Below, piece by piece: positions 1-12,422 of a stretch of 64,000 bases of DNA. The notes under the pieces are model-generated. The model made no database searches, was not told where the DNA came from, and worked only from the letters and a program-made list of their open reading frames with translations. Each line of letters begins with the position of its first letter. Position 1 is the first letter of the stretch. Source of the DNA: Sinohyriopsis cumingii (lineage: Eukaryota > Mollusca > Bivalvia > Unionida > Unionidae); assembly GCA_028554795.2 (NCBI GenBank), contig CM068826.1, positions 106,547,602 through 106,611,601 of the forward strand, given 5' to 3'. Both the position numbers and the translations under genes were made by a program.

Positions 1-190
1 AAAATATATTATTTTAGTAAATAATATCATTGTGATTTACATTATTTACTATAATAACATATTTTTGTTTGAATTTATGCCAAAATGTTTTCTTTCAAAA
101 CTTTCATAAATTTTATGGCTGTGGAATTGGACGTTTGATTATTTACAGTAGATATTTCTTGATATTCATAATATATCTGTATTTTTCTAG

Positions 191-303
191 GTCATCCATC
201 ATGTCTGCAGTTCACTCCCAACATGATAATCTCTGTTAAGAAGTATCCATGGCAGTGCATAGAGTGCAAATCTTGTGGATTGTGTGGAACCTCGGACAAT
301 GAT
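191..303 (+). CDS. DPF2: DPF/d4 family double PHD finger protein, internal exon
   Basis: This coding exon is flanked by a pyrimidine-rich acceptor ending TTTTTCTAG and a GTAAGT donor. Read with one base from the preceding exon it gives GHPSC..., then WQCIEC and [12 protein letters not shown]. That is the end of the first PHD finger and the start of the second in the d4/DPF (BAF45) family. The family supplies a histone-tail-reading subunit of SWI/SNF (BAF) chromatin remodellers in the nucleus. Visible zinc ligands are the His and Cys of GHPSC and the CxxC pairs of WQCIEC and CGLC. The exon ends on a complete codon and joins 7842-7923 in phase 0. Upstream exons (N-terminal 2/3 domain, C2H2 finger) lie outside the window. 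The family call is firm. The symbol is by family only, since invertebrates usually carry a single ortholog of DPF1/2/3. Confidence 0.9.
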
Positions 304-411
304 GTAAGTAAAAATGGATATTAATAAATTATTCATTCTTATGTCAGCTGACCAGAAAACCCATCACACTGTCAAATTAGACTCCATAAAGAAGCCAATA
401 AATTAGGGATC

Positions 412-730
412 ACTCTCTTGGCCTAGTAGTTAGAATGTCCGCCTTGGATCCGGGAGGTCGTGAATTTGATCCCCGGCCAAGTCATACCAAAGGCTTACAA
501 AAATGGTACTAACAGCTGCCTCGCTTGGCGCTCAGCATTAAGAGGTTAGTGTTAGGACTGGTCGGCCTGGTGTCAGGATAATGTGACTGGGTGGGACATC
601 ATGCTACATGTCTGCAGCATGATACCCCAGTGCTAGACATCACTATAAACTGTCACTCTGCAGACATCATAGTGATATGACTGAAAAATTGCTAAAGCTA
701 TGTTAAATATCCAAATCACATGCACACGCC
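412..730 (+). mobile_element. tRNA-derived SINE copy
   Basis: The head resembles a tRNA promoter. It has a GGCCTAGTAGTTAGAATG A-box-like segment and, about 30 bases on, GGTCGTGAATTTGATCC in the place of a B box. A non-tRNA body of about 250 bases follows. A true tRNA is excluded because the acceptor and anticodon arms do not fold into a cloverleaf. It sits inside the DPF intron. The exact 3' end is uncertain; I place it near the ATATCCAAATCACATGC stretch. Confidence 0.6.
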
Positions 731-3700
731 CAATAAATTAGTCCTTTATTCATTTGGATGGAAAGAAATTGTTAATAATCTTTTTCCTGTTAATCTGGAA
801 ATATTTATTGCTTCTACTGAAATAATTTTTTATCAGTCTTTGCTTTTTATCTCACATTTGCCAAAAGACTTCAGAAAAAAATTCCCACTTTTGGCCTGAC
901 TTTCCAAATTACAGCAATATGGTAATCAATTAGTAATTTATTGTGGAACATGTTAATCTTAATACCGTTACTCATCCATGCTTCATTGCAGTGACTGCTG
1001 AAACAGTTTTGTTACAAAGTAGATTGGTTCTCACTGGTTTCTGCAATGCATTTATGGAACGTGTGCAAATACCATATTTCTTTAAGAAGTATTTTGTACT
1101 GTTGTTGCCCTAGTTTTAAAGTCATATATGCTAACCATGATGGTTCTGGCATAATGACAGTGATGTGATACAGCACACGAATTGAGCGCATCATCATGCT
1201 CATTCAGGAATTGAAGAATCTGTGGCCTTAACGATCATTGAGCAAAAGTTAGACATGTAGAGTAGTTAATGTGAACATTGAATATAAATAATTTGTCAGT
1301 ATATTTTGTGTTTGTAATCTACTTCTAATCCACGTAGATTTTGCCTGTTTGTGTCAAGAATTTTGACCAGCTGCAGAACCAGCAAGTTAGTTGTAAAAAT
1401 AAATTTACATTTTACATACAGATTACTGTAGTTATGGCATGTAATATATAGATTACACTTTTAAACTCAGAATAAGCTTTTTTGCAACTTATTAGCAATA
1501 ATTATGCCACAAGTATTAAAAAAATTACCCTTAAAATATGGATTGGAGGCTTTCAAACAAAATCTGCGGAGAAATGATAGTTGCCAAAAAATCTGGATAA
1601 ATAGTTCATTCGTGTTTGATTTGGATCCAGGTTTCATATTAGAAATACTAAAATTAGTCAGGGAACCAAACTAACTTTACAGCAGCACCCCCATATGCTT
1701 TAAACTGCACTTATTTGTTCATGCAAAGTGTCTGCATGATCAAACTGTTGATTATATAATTTTTTTTAAAAATGGTGTCCTGAAGGTGATGCATGTTTAA
1801 GACGAATGGGAAAATAAGCTTCAAGAAAAATGTTAATAATCAACACAGAAGAATAGAAAGAAGTATTCAGATTCTTGTGTATAAAAGCTGGAAAGGACAC
1901 AATTACATTTATTGGACATCACATGCCAATTTGAGCATGTCTCATGGCAGGAGATATGATTGCCATCATCATGTGAAATGGAAAAAGAATTTACAAGAAT
2001 TACATCAAGCTGAGAGATAACAACAAGCCATTGAGTTGCATAGGGTTTTGGAACTAAAGTTTGTGCAACTGTACTAGTAGTAAATAAAGTCTACATGTAC
2101 TTTACAGTTGAACATAATGTTTATCATTGCAGTGTTGAACTTTTAATTACATTTTCCAGCTTTATGATAGCAGTTATTGATATTTTGTTACACTGTACTG
2201 AAAATTGGTCAATCTTATAAAAAATAATCAACTGCCTTACTGAGACGTATTCGTCAGGGTTGGCAGGTCTGGCACTCTGCAAGACAGAAGTTCTTCTTCA
2301 AATACATTACCTAATCATAATACCTTGGGAAAACTATTTTTACCTCACATATCCAGTTGTCCCAGGTTAAAATTTTTACCTAAAAATAGCTAAAAGTCAC
2401 CTGCCCACCTAGGTTATAGTTAGAGTGATCTCCCCTTGATACAGGGATTGAAAGCAAATCCCACAAATATCTCAGCTACTACAGGAGTGAAAGGCACACT
2501 TACTATATGTTATTGCGGGGAAGCTGGGAGGGTTTGTGCAGTAAGTGTTATCACAGAAACATTTTACTAGAAAAAGTTTCTTCTTCAAATACATTACCCA
2601 ATCATAATACCTTAGGAAAATAGTTGGGAGGTGGAGGGAAATGCATCCCCTTTCCCAGGAGAGACTCTCTCTGGTCCCATAAAGTATATAAGACAGCTTC
2701 TAGATAACCCTTCTGGAGAATGTATTCCATAGGTCATCTTGAAAATCTTATCACTACTCCTCTTAAAGGGTTAGTTGCATTGACATAAGTGTTACACTAA
2801 AACACTTCTCACTGTAGCTGTTCCTAAATAAAAATGATGCCAATGTGACCTCCCAGAAGTGGAAAAATCTTATAACACTTCCTTGTGTTAATTGGAGGGT
2901 GATACAAACATAAAAAAGAAAAGAATCTTCTTTCTTGCAGAATACAGTTATTCATGTATTAAAATAATGCTGATCTAACCCCCAAAATGGATACTTTCAT
3001 GGCCATTCATTGTAGCAGTAGGTTGTTTATTCTAAATAAAAATGGTGTTCATCATGGCATTATAGTGACCATACTGAAAATTTTGTTTTGGGATATTACT
3101 CTTGCATGAATGTTGGCACTGACATGGGACATTCCCAAAAACACTTATTGTATTAATGGTTCTGGATGAAAATTCTTCAGATCTGACCTTTTGTGCAGGA
3201 ATTTTGGAAACCAGATCTAACCGATTCAAGTGAATTTGGACAGACTTTGTATCTTGTTACGTTCCAGTGAACAAGTTGATAGCACTCTGACATTGATTTT
3301 AATGTCAGAAGTTTTGACTGTTTTTTTCTTCAGCTTTATGTGTTCTTGATGACACATGTAGGAATGGATTTTTTTTCAAATCAAGATTGGCTTTATATCT
3401 GATGAATATCTTGAATGATACCACTTAAATATCTGGGTTTTTTATATATAAAAAGGTAATGTATATTATTGTAGATTTAGCCAAACTTGGCACCAAGCTT
3501 TGTCAAATTGACCTGGGTGTTCACCAAGAGACTAAATGAAAATGATCCTGGTCTAACCTCCAGTATATCCACCATGGTGACCATCTTGAACATTTTGTTA
3601 TTGATACTCTTCTGAAGTGATGCTCTTAAAAAATATGAATTATAGATTTAGCCAATTTAGAACCAAACTTATTAATATCAACATGAGGTTTTGATCAGAA

Positions 3701-4299
3701 GGCTGTTTTAGATGTATAGTGGGTCCCATCATCTTAGCCAAGGGTCTTCAGTTCACCTTGTGCCACATCAGTTCATGGCATATGTATTTAAGGAACAGCA
3801 AATGCCTCTTGCAGAACCTGTAGCAAACAAATTCTGTTGACTGCTCAGACAGCTCATTATGCAACCTGTTAGGTATGCAAAAAGATAACTTCCAAAATGC
3901 TCACTTGTATTGAATGAAAATAAATACTTGTGTAAAATGTTTAAATACAAGAAAAGTAGATGCAACTTGTGTCATTGTCTATGTAGTTATTCTTAACTTC
4001 CTAACTGTCTTCCTTGGTAAATGTAGCAAAGAGATCTGATTGGCTCAGTTTATTTCATTTGCCTCCAATTACCAGAACAACATGTTCAGTTTTGGCTAGC
4101 TACATATGCTAGTGGTTGATGTAGAATGAAGTGGATCGACAATTCTCGGCTGGCAAAGATGAGCTTGTTCTAAAGAAAATGGTTCTGATCTAACCTCCAA
4201 TATATCTGCCACGGTGGCCATCTTAAAATCTTGGTTTCACTACTTCCCATGAATGGATGATGTTATTGATATGGGGTTTTCGCTCAGAAAAACATTCTT

Positions 4300-4548
4300 A
4301 TGATGTCGAGTGGCCGAGTGGTCTAAAGTGCTCTCCGTTACAGATCACTGCCATCTCACCTCTGTCTGCATAGGTTTGAGTCTCGGATTCAGCCAGTGTG
4401 GGTATGTGAGAAAGCTTGCCAGTAGCTTCTTGAGGGTCGGTGGTTCTTTCTGGGGATTTCCCGGGTTCTTCCTCCACCATTAATACTGGCCGCCATGTAT
4501 AGCCTATCGTGTGCTGAAAATGGCGTTAAACCATACAACAACAACCTC
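4300..4548 (+). mobile_element. tRNA-Leu/Ser-like SINE, copy 1
   Basis: It begins GATGTCGAGTGGCCGAGTGG, a strong A-box of class II (Leu/Ser-type) tRNA. It has a long variable-arm-like stretch and then GGTTTGAGTCTC as a degraded B box. The body ends in GGCGTTAAACCATACAACAACAAC, a SINE-type tail. A closely similar copy lies at 55680-55892. This type of tail is common in molluscan SINEs (recollection, not searched). Confidence 0.7.
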
Positions 4549-6948
4549 AACTCTTATGATGTCTGGTTAGTCCTAAATGACAATTGTCACCTTTGGATAT
4601 CCAGTTTATTTGCAATGATGGCCATCTTGGCAATCATTTTTAGCTACTTCTCCTGAGCAGATGATCATATCAGCATTGGAATTTCAATAAAAATGGCACT
4701 GAGTTGTGGTAGCCATCTTGAAAATCATATCACTATTCCTCTTGCAGGGATATTGATATGGAGATTTAACCTCCATAAATTTTAAAGAAAAGGTAAAGTT
4801 ACTTTTCCAAACTGAATTGAGATACCAATATTTTTTTATAAAGATTTCTTGCAGTATGTAGTTAAAAATGTATGAAAATACTGCTAATTTAACCTCCAAA
4901 ATGGCTGCCTTGATGAGCATCCAGAATGATGGTCTTATTGACATGGGGTTTACACTAAAACACTGTTATAGTAATATGTAGATGGTAAATAAAACACCTG
5001 CCACTTACACTATGTTTTGTCTATGTGCTCATCACCAAAGGGAGCTGATGATGATACAGCCAACAAACTAAGTCATTTAGTTATTAAAAGTGCATATGTA
5101 TGATCTGTTTTTATTATAAAAAAATACAATATTATTTACAGTTTTAGCCAAACTTAACATCTGCTCTTTCTTGACATTGTTTAAGAAAAGTTGAATGATT
5201 TTCTGTTGTTATGTATATCTATATTATGTGTGCTATTTGCATGATAATAGTTTGTAAGGGTTATTTAGCTAATAACGTTTTTAAACTAATTTTCTATATG
5301 ATTGTATATTTACACTTTAAAGAAGAGGTTATTCTTGTAATCATAAAGCATAGATTCATTCATTGATTCAAGACTGAGTTGTACTCATATCCAAGTAAAC
5401 ACACATTTTCTGACTTAAGCACATGATTTCTTTAAAGGACAAGCTGACCTAATTTTAATTGGTTCAGTGTTAGATCACCTGACCTTTTTTATGAGTTTGG
5501 ATCATTCTTGAATGAATCTTCATCTTTCATTTGTATCGGATATTAGTTTTCTGTATAAGAGATGTTTATTTAATAATTAAGTATTCCTAGTATTAATTTC
5601 GGTCTTTGGTGATATTTAGCTGTATTAAATCGAGAAGATTCATTTAATTGATTCGGTCATTCATTTTGATTACAAAGTGCTCGGATTACTTGGAATTTTT
5701 GCTTTGGAATTTCCGTAAATTCATTTAAAGACATTTTTTGATTATATCATCATGATTTATCAGAATTATTGGTACATCAGTGCAGTATTGAACATTATTT
5801 GGAATACCACTGGAACTCATTTCAATTACTGGTTACTTTTAGACTTGATTGAACATTTAGGACTATTTAGGAATTCATTCACCATACTGTAAGTTATTTT
5901 TAATTTTCATTTTGTATTTTCAATTTGACTAAATCATGTTGGTTTTAGCACTTTTTTTGTTTCTTAGTTTAAGACCAAAGAGTTGTAACATTATCTATAA
6001 TATCAGACTCGATATTAATGGCCACAATTATTATGTGAACATAATTAACTCTGGGACTTTTGCTACCAAATTTGTTACAATGGATTTCACAAGAACATCA
6101 GATACAGTTTCCATACTTAGGGTGTACTGAAGACAAAGAAATGGTCTCTTATTGGATTCTTGGAAATTCCTTTTGTCCATTGGCGTGTTAGACCCATTGA
6201 GGGATGCTTGTTAGAGCTTAACTTTTAACAGGTGCTGTATAGCCAGGGTTGTGCTGACATGCTCTTAAACCCGATACATATAAGTTCCACTTTTCACATT
6301 TTTAGCAAATATTTTCCACTGGAAAATATAACAAGGAATATTGTATATACTTCACTTTCAGATGATGTGAGAGTTTTCTATAATAACAATAGTATCTTTT
6401 TTACTCTCAGTTTTGAAGTATTTTGCAATGGGCTGCATACATTATGCACATTGTTTTTAACAAAATTTAATAATGTAATTTATTTATACTATAAAATATA
6501 ATGTCAGTTTTCCAGTACTGCAATATCTGAAACTGTCACATATATATCCATACTGCAACACCTGCAGGTAATTTTCTTTGGGAATATTACACCTACTGTC
6601 TTAATATACTCTTTGGGAATATTACACATATTGTCTTAACATACAGGATTCCGTATTCACTCAGATATTCCACACTTGGAACATCAGTTGCTGTAGCGCA
6701 TACTCCACTTTCAGAAGATTATGTGTAACATTTTAAACATAATAATTACTGTCTTTACTTATTCCTGATTAGGAATTTTTGTGATGAGCGTAAAAATTAA
6801 ACTTCAGTATTCCAGTATTGGAATTTTCAGGTCCAGGTATATTTTTTGTTTTATAAAACTATCATAACATTTTATAAACTAGTGTGGCAGTAAGTTTTCT
6901 TGTATGAAGGCTTTAAAATGTTTAAAAACGATTTAGATCAGCAGCCAA

Positions 6949-6949
<1 letters not shown>

Positions 6950-6979
<30 letters not shown>
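6950..6979 (+). repeat. (TTA)n microsatellite
   Basis: About ten uninterrupted TTA/ATT units within the first DPF intron. Confidence 0.95.
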
Positions 6980-7841
6980 TAAATTTTAAAAAGTCCTTTG
7001 CAAAAGTGGCAGAGCAGAATTTAACCAAATTTGATACAAGCAGCATGGTTTAAAGTCCTTTTAATTTAACACAAATGATGCTGATCTGCCATCAGATATG
7101 GCTAACATTCTAAAATCTGAGAAATCTTGAAAACTTTTTGGCACCAATGAACATAAATATAGAAAGGTTTGACAGAGAGAGATCCTCCAACTAAATGAGA
7201 TTTTCTTGGCTAATTTCTCTTGCATTTTGCTTGTAGCTATATGTCAGCTAGTGAACGAATCTTTGTCCCACTTGTATCTCTTGATTTGTTTAAATTTGGA
7301 TTCCTTTGCACTTTTCATGGTGAAAGGCTTAAGCTTAATGGAAAGATGCATCACTTCCTGTCACAATACTGCTCACAGAAAAATGAATCAGCTATATTTG
7401 TATTTGTACATATATTGTTCTGTGAGCCCAAGTGATGACATTATGTCTGTCATCCTGGCATAATTACTTGAATAGCTGAAATTGGCCGACATATATGGCT
7501 CTGGATTCATTATGTAGATGTATTTCTCCATACTTATACTGACTTTTTTCATTGATGAATAGTTGAATAGTAACATTAAACCAATCTAAAGCAGCAGTCT
7601 ATATTGTATGTGAGAAAAGTGATCTCTGAAGATGAATGGTGGCAGATTAAAGGTTCTTGTTGTTTATTACAATAATTTAGTTTTCAGCACCTCCAGAAAA
7701 GGGGGAAAAACAGTTGTTGAAGACAGGTGATTAGTTATAATATAGGTGATCTTTATTGCTGGTTTAATTTTACTTAGCTTGTATGTGAGGTGGTTTTCTC
7801 TTTGTTTCACAGTAAGATGATATTTTTGATATTTATTTCAG

Positions 7842-7923
7842 GACCAGTTGCTTTTCTGTGATGACTGTGACCGAGGTTATCACATGTACTGCCTCAACCC
7901 TCCCCTCAATGAGCCCCCAGAAG
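7842..7923 (+). CDS. DPF2: DPF/d4 family double PHD finger protein, PHD2 exon
   Basis: The exon follows an acceptor ending TTTATTTCAG. It encodes [17 protein letters not shown] followed by [10 protein letters not shown] and one base of a Gly codon. It carries the CDDC and H-x2-C ligands of the second PHD finger, the part that in the family engages modified and unmodified histone H3. The donor is GTTTGTATT, weaker than the GTAAGT of the previous exon. The last bases of the exon together with this donor are the founding unit of a 43-bp tandem array that fills the first 280 bases of the intron. It splices in phase 1 to 12844-12911. Confidence 0.92.
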
Positions 7924-8202
7924 GTTTGTATTCTCAATTTTTCTCCCCTCAATGAGCCCCCAGAAGGTTTGTATTCTCAATTTTTCTCCCCTCATTGAGC
8001 CCCCAGAAGGTTTATATTCTCAATTTTTCTCCCCTCAATGAGCCCCCAGAAGGTTTGTATTCTCAATTTTTCTCCCCTCAATGAGCCCCCAGAAGGTTTG
8101 TATTCTCAATTTTTCTCCCCTCAATGAGCCCCCAGAAGGTTTGTATTCTCAATTTTTCTCCCCTCAGTGAGCCCCCAGAAGGTTTGTATTCTCAATTTTT
8201 CT
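7900..8202 (+). repeat. 43-bp minisatellite made from an exon-intron junction
   Basis: Seven head-to-tail copies of a 43-bp unit (CTCCCCTCAATGAGCCCCCA, GAAGGTTTGTATT, CTCAATTTTT). The first copy straddles the end of the PHD2 exon and its 5' splice site. Each unit repeats the last 24 exon bases and the GTTTGTATT donor, so GT donors recur at 7924, 7967, 8010, 8053, 8096, 8139 and 8182. The third copy is GTTTATATT. The unit length is not a multiple of three, so use of a downstream donor shifts frame unless the number of extra units is divisible by three. Confidence 0.93.
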
Positions 8203-9607
8203 TTATTCTTTTCTTTTAACTTTTTATGTTATGTCTGTTTTTCAGCAGGTTTCTTTCGCAGTCAGAACTTGTGATGGCCATAATTTTATATATGGTGGTC
8301 TTTCAGGTGGGTGAATTAAGAGGAAACCACTTATTAAGGGTTGGTGAACCAATTACCAATATTCTGAATAAGGAATCGAAATTAGAATGCAATAAAAATT
8401 CAGAGGAAGTATTACCACCATGTTCATTGTTTGACATGTTAGTTAAAGTATTATCAGCACGTCTTTCTATTCCATATTCTTGGGACAAGAGAACAGTGGA
8501 ATATTCTTTGAAAAATGTATCAGTGTTTAGTCACTATTTTGTTGCATCATTCATTTTTTGAGAATACAGTCAATTTTGCATGTTGTGAATATAAAAGAAT
8601 CTCTCCATTGAATACATTACCTGATTACATTAATCTTCGGAAATATACATAACATAATCATGGAGAAAAGCCAACAGACAATAGAAATTAAATTTACATA
8701 ACATTTGTATTGGTGATGAATAAGAGAGATATTTTTAATATTCAGCAGAGAAAAGGAAGAAATGGTTTTATGAAATCCTGTAAATTCTTATTGACCCATG
8801 GAGCATGAATCCCTTTAAGTGACTCTTGTTTTTTCTCCATGCCTTCCAATCAGACTCGATCCAAGCCCCACAACCCCATTTATCTGCATGTAGGCACCAG
8901 GCTTCATTTTCATCAGAACTGATCAACCATTGTGTCATGAAAACAAATATGGGAACCAAGTTGTTTCAGAGGGACTTAAAAACTACATTCCCATACATGC
9001 CAACCATTATGCTTTTGGCATAATCATTAGTTTTTATTTAACTTATGCTTTACCCATGTCCATATATGGACTATGCTTTTTCAGTATACCCTTCTCCTCC
9101 CAAAAAGATTAATAAGTTGTCTCTTTTTTTATTAAAATCTCGTTAATCCCACAGATCATATTCTAGAAAAGTCAGTTTCTGTGTAACTAAGACATAAGAG
9201 TACATCTGTCCGTAGACTTGCATGCACTTTCCTAACATCATTAATATGTTCTGTTTATAGCAGCTGTCCTTTATCCAAGAAACATGCTGGTTTCTTCTTT
9301 CAAATCTTTGACCTTGGATTCATTGTTATAATTCACATTTGTTAGAGGACAACTCTATAGTACAATATTGTTCATGTCTAATGGCTTGTGTACAAGGGTA
9401 CAATTGACCTGCATGTACTTTCCTAACACTTATCATTTTTTTTTTATAGCAGCTGTATGGCATAGTTCAGAGAAAACCGACTGGTTTTCTAATTTTGAAT
9501 CTTTGCTCTCAGATTCTTTGTTTTGATTCATATTTGGTACATAACCAGTCTGTAGTTATATGGCACTAAATGTTAGGTCAAATGTATCCTAAAAGAATCC
9601 TCCAAAG

Positions 9608-10088
9608 GTGTTCTATGATAATGTTAGAGATTATTATGCTACTGCCTGTGATTACATGCTCCAGAAATTCCCATATGTGGATGAAGTGCTTTTAAATGCT
9701 TCAGTTACGGATGTAAATGAGAGACAGTCAAAAAGCTTTAAGTGTAAGATTCTTTGTCAAGGGATATCCCTTTATATTGTCACCTTTGTCTACCTTGGAT
9801 CATCTGGAAGGAGAATTCCTGAAGTATCAAGTTGGTATTCTACCTGACAATGTACTTAATGCATTTAGAGTTGATGTGCAATGGCACCCTATTTCCCAGC
9901 TGAAAGATGCAGCCACCGGAAGATATAAATTTCCTCTTTATCAGGTTATGAAAGGAGTATTGGTTCTTTACCATTCTAATGCTGAATGTGAGAGGTTGTT
10001 CAGTATTGTTAACAAAAATAAACCGGAAGTCAGATCCATGCTTAGTAACCCAGTGTTTAGTGCTCTACTGGTCTGCAAAACATCATAG
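9608..10088 (+). pseudogene. hAT-type transposase remnant (C-terminal dimerisation domain)
   Basis: Two overlapping plus-strand frames carry pieces of one protein. The first (from 9608) gives MFYDNVRDYYATACDYMLQK. The second (to 10088) gives FPLYQVMKGVLVLYHSNAEC followed by ERLFSIVNKNKPEVRSMLSN. The 'HSNAxxERxFS...NK...R..L' pattern is the hallmark of the hAT C-terminal dimerisation region of transposases and host genes derived from them. A frameshift near 9720-9760 separates the frames, and the catalytic RNase-H-like core upstream is not recognisable, so this is a fossil. It lies sense-oriented inside the DPF intron. Confidence 0.72.
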
Positions 10089-10774
10089 CTGGTACAAAGT
10101 GTTTTGAATTGCAACATGACAGTCTGTTGCTTTCTAAAGCTAAAAGTACTACATATGAAAACATGAGGCACTAAATGAGGTAAAAAAATCCAGAGGGGTA
10201 AATAAGTCATTTTGTACATATGTTCCTTTAATTTTTTTTAGCATGTTATATGTGGATTACTCTTTTTCTGCTTGCATTACTCTTTTCGTCCACATGGATT
10301 ACACTTTTGCCTCAGCAGGGGTTGTAGTCCGAGTTTCCTCTAACCCTTGCCACCCCTTTTTTGTTATTTGGACATTTATGTTGGTGTGTAGTTTTGGAGA
10401 TTGTCACATGAGCTAGAAGGCACTCCACATAGAAGGTGTTTGAAGGGATGAGATATAATTTTATCAGCTGGTTGCAAGGACAAAGCAGTCATTACCATGC
10501 AAACCTCAGATCCTAAGGTAGTTAAATTCTTTCTCTGGTTTTTTGTGGAGAAGAATTTGCTGCTATATGATCAAGGATTGCCATTCCATGATTATGTTTG
10601 GACTTGTTGATAAGAATTGGCCCAGGTCATTTACCCTGTTCCCCAGATGAAGCCTTTCCAGGGTTCCAACTCTGATATCTTTGAGTCTTTGTCTAGAACA
10701 TTCACTGAAGTTATTATTGTTTAAGACATGAATTTTGATAGTCCTTGCTTCAGTCTGCAGGATGAGTGAATTGC

Positions 10775-11100
10775 ATGCCTTGTGTGGACCCAAAATATCT
10801 CTATTTCATTCATATGGTTCAATCATCCTCATGATGCAACCATGCTTTGTAGTTAAGATGAGGTTGCTGCCATTTTGTAATAACAAAGTGATGATTTGCT
10901 CATCTTCTGCAATTGATCCTTCAAAAGAGGTAGCTTTTCATGCCCTGTATGTGGACCCAAACTATCTCCATTACATTCATAAAACAGTTCAGTCATCCTA
11001 GTGATGCAACCAGGTTTATAGTTAAGATTAGGTTGCTGCCTGTGTGTAATAAAAAATTGATGGTTTGTTCATCATCTGCAACTGATCCTTCAAAAGTGAC
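10775..11100 (+). repeat. Tandem duplication, period about 167 bp
   Basis: Two diverged copies, each with GACCCAAA(A/C)(T)ATCTC, then GTTGCTGCC, then GATCCTTCAAAAG. The same markers recur 167 bases apart (10787 and 10954). Open frames through it are not conserved in pattern and are not called as genes. Confidence 0.8.
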
Positions 11101-11516
11101 AACTCTGCAGAATCCAATTTCTGCTTTTGAATGCTACTTGAAACACGCAACACATTTGATGGGCCCAGCAATGGCCCTTTCTTCTGGTCAATATGGAAGG
11201 CATAACTTGGCATCATGGCTTAAGTGGATGATCTGATCAACATATTCTGACATTTCTCAGAATCAGATACACCTCACGAAAGTTTCTGCTGATGAGATTT
11301 GAACCATCTCTGTGAGCCTCACTTTCATTTGCAATAGTTTGATTTGGAATATCATTTAGGCTGTTGGCTCATATGCAGTTGGCCATCTCAGACTTCCTTC
11401 ATGATCAAGCATTGTAACTAAATCTGTTGAGGACAATAAACAGCTTTTTCAAATGATGCTGTTTGCTTTTCTGTATAAATGACCTTTATTTTTGATATAA
11501 CCAATCTAAAAAAAAA

Positions 11517-11693
11517 CTGTTAAAAGCATTACTCATCGAAAACTATTAAAAACATTACTCATCGAAAACTATTAAAAACATTACTCATCGAAAACTATTA
11601 AAAACATTACTCATTGAAAACTATTAAAAACATTACTCATCGAAAACTATTAAAAACATTACTCGCTGAAAACTATTAAAAACATTACTCCAA
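11517..11693 (+). repeat. 26-bp minisatellite, about seven copies
   Basis: The unit is CTATTAAAAACATTACTCAT plus CGAAAA. Copies are near identical, with single changes in the fourth (ATTG) and sixth (CGCTG) units. It is intronic. Confidence 0.93.
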
Positions 11694-12339
11694 GAAGTTA
11701 CAAATCAGTCCACATGACCCACATGTTTAATGAGCTACAGTTCAGTTTGCATTTTATCATCTATTGCTGCATTGATGACTATGGTATCAGGAAAACGACT
11801 GCATCCTGAAATTACTCTCTGAACTAGTTGCCATTTTTGTTCTGGAATACATGGAAAAATTTTATGCATCTTAATTGTTGTGCTGAATAGACTCATTCTA
11901 ATTAGTGATACTGTCTCTTATACTGGTCATTATATTGAAAATATTTGGATTTAAATTTATACAACTTCTTTCCAAACGTGTATTATGGTTCGCAGTAAAA
12001 GCAAAAATAATGGAGATAGTACTTTAGCTGCCTAAGCTGCCAGAGTTAAATAATGCGAATTAAACAGTAGCCTGTCAATTTAACACAGGTTTGTATAGCA
12101 ATCTGTTGCAGCACTGTATAACAGTATATTGCAGTCTGAAAATACTAGTTACTATAATGTCAAGTTTCCTTCAAGCATTTACATGCTTAGAACACATAAT
12201 ACTCAAGGGCAGGTTGTTGAACACTACTTTTTTACCATTGAGCAGTTGTTGCATCTTGTAAATGCATTAGTTAAATTGACGGATAGTCCTAATCTGAATT
12301 AATATAACTAATTATGAGCTTTGAAAGGACAAGTGTGTG

Positions 12340-12345
<6 letters not shown>

Positions 12346-12419
<74 letters not shown>
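12346..12419 (+). repeat. (TA)n microsatellite, about 37 units
   Basis: A pure TA tract preceded by GTGTGTATGTG. The long IYIYIY reading frames across it are artefacts. Confidence 0.97.

Positions 12420-12422
<3 letters not shown>

Larger units (their letters stand above)
304..7841 (+). other. DPF intron (7.5 kb), repeat-rich
   Basis: This is the intron between the first two visible DPF exons. Besides two SINE copies (listed separately) it carries recurring short modules, such as 'CTAACCTCCAAAATGG' next to 'GGCCATCTTGAAAAT', between 2.7 and 5.0 kb. A repeated block beginning TTCTTCTTCAAATACATTACC occurs at about 2290 and 2579. A near-duplicate of about 42 bp occurs at 6580-6645, and there is a TTA microsatellite. 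Open frames of up to 111 codons look random, with no conserved motif. I see no gene in it. Confidence 0.75.

Noticed and set aside
4298..4385. True tRNA-Leu/Ser gene (also 55681-55770)
   Set aside because: A and B boxes are present but the acceptor and anticodon stems do not pair, and a SINE body follows.
7900..8202. CRISPR-like regular repeats (also 11517-11693)
   Set aside because: Contiguous tandem repeats without unique spacers, in a eukaryotic intron.
9120..9600. Possible additional hAT coding sequence upstream of the fossil
   Set aside because: The stretch is a diverged non-coding duplication of about 195 bp with no transposase motif.
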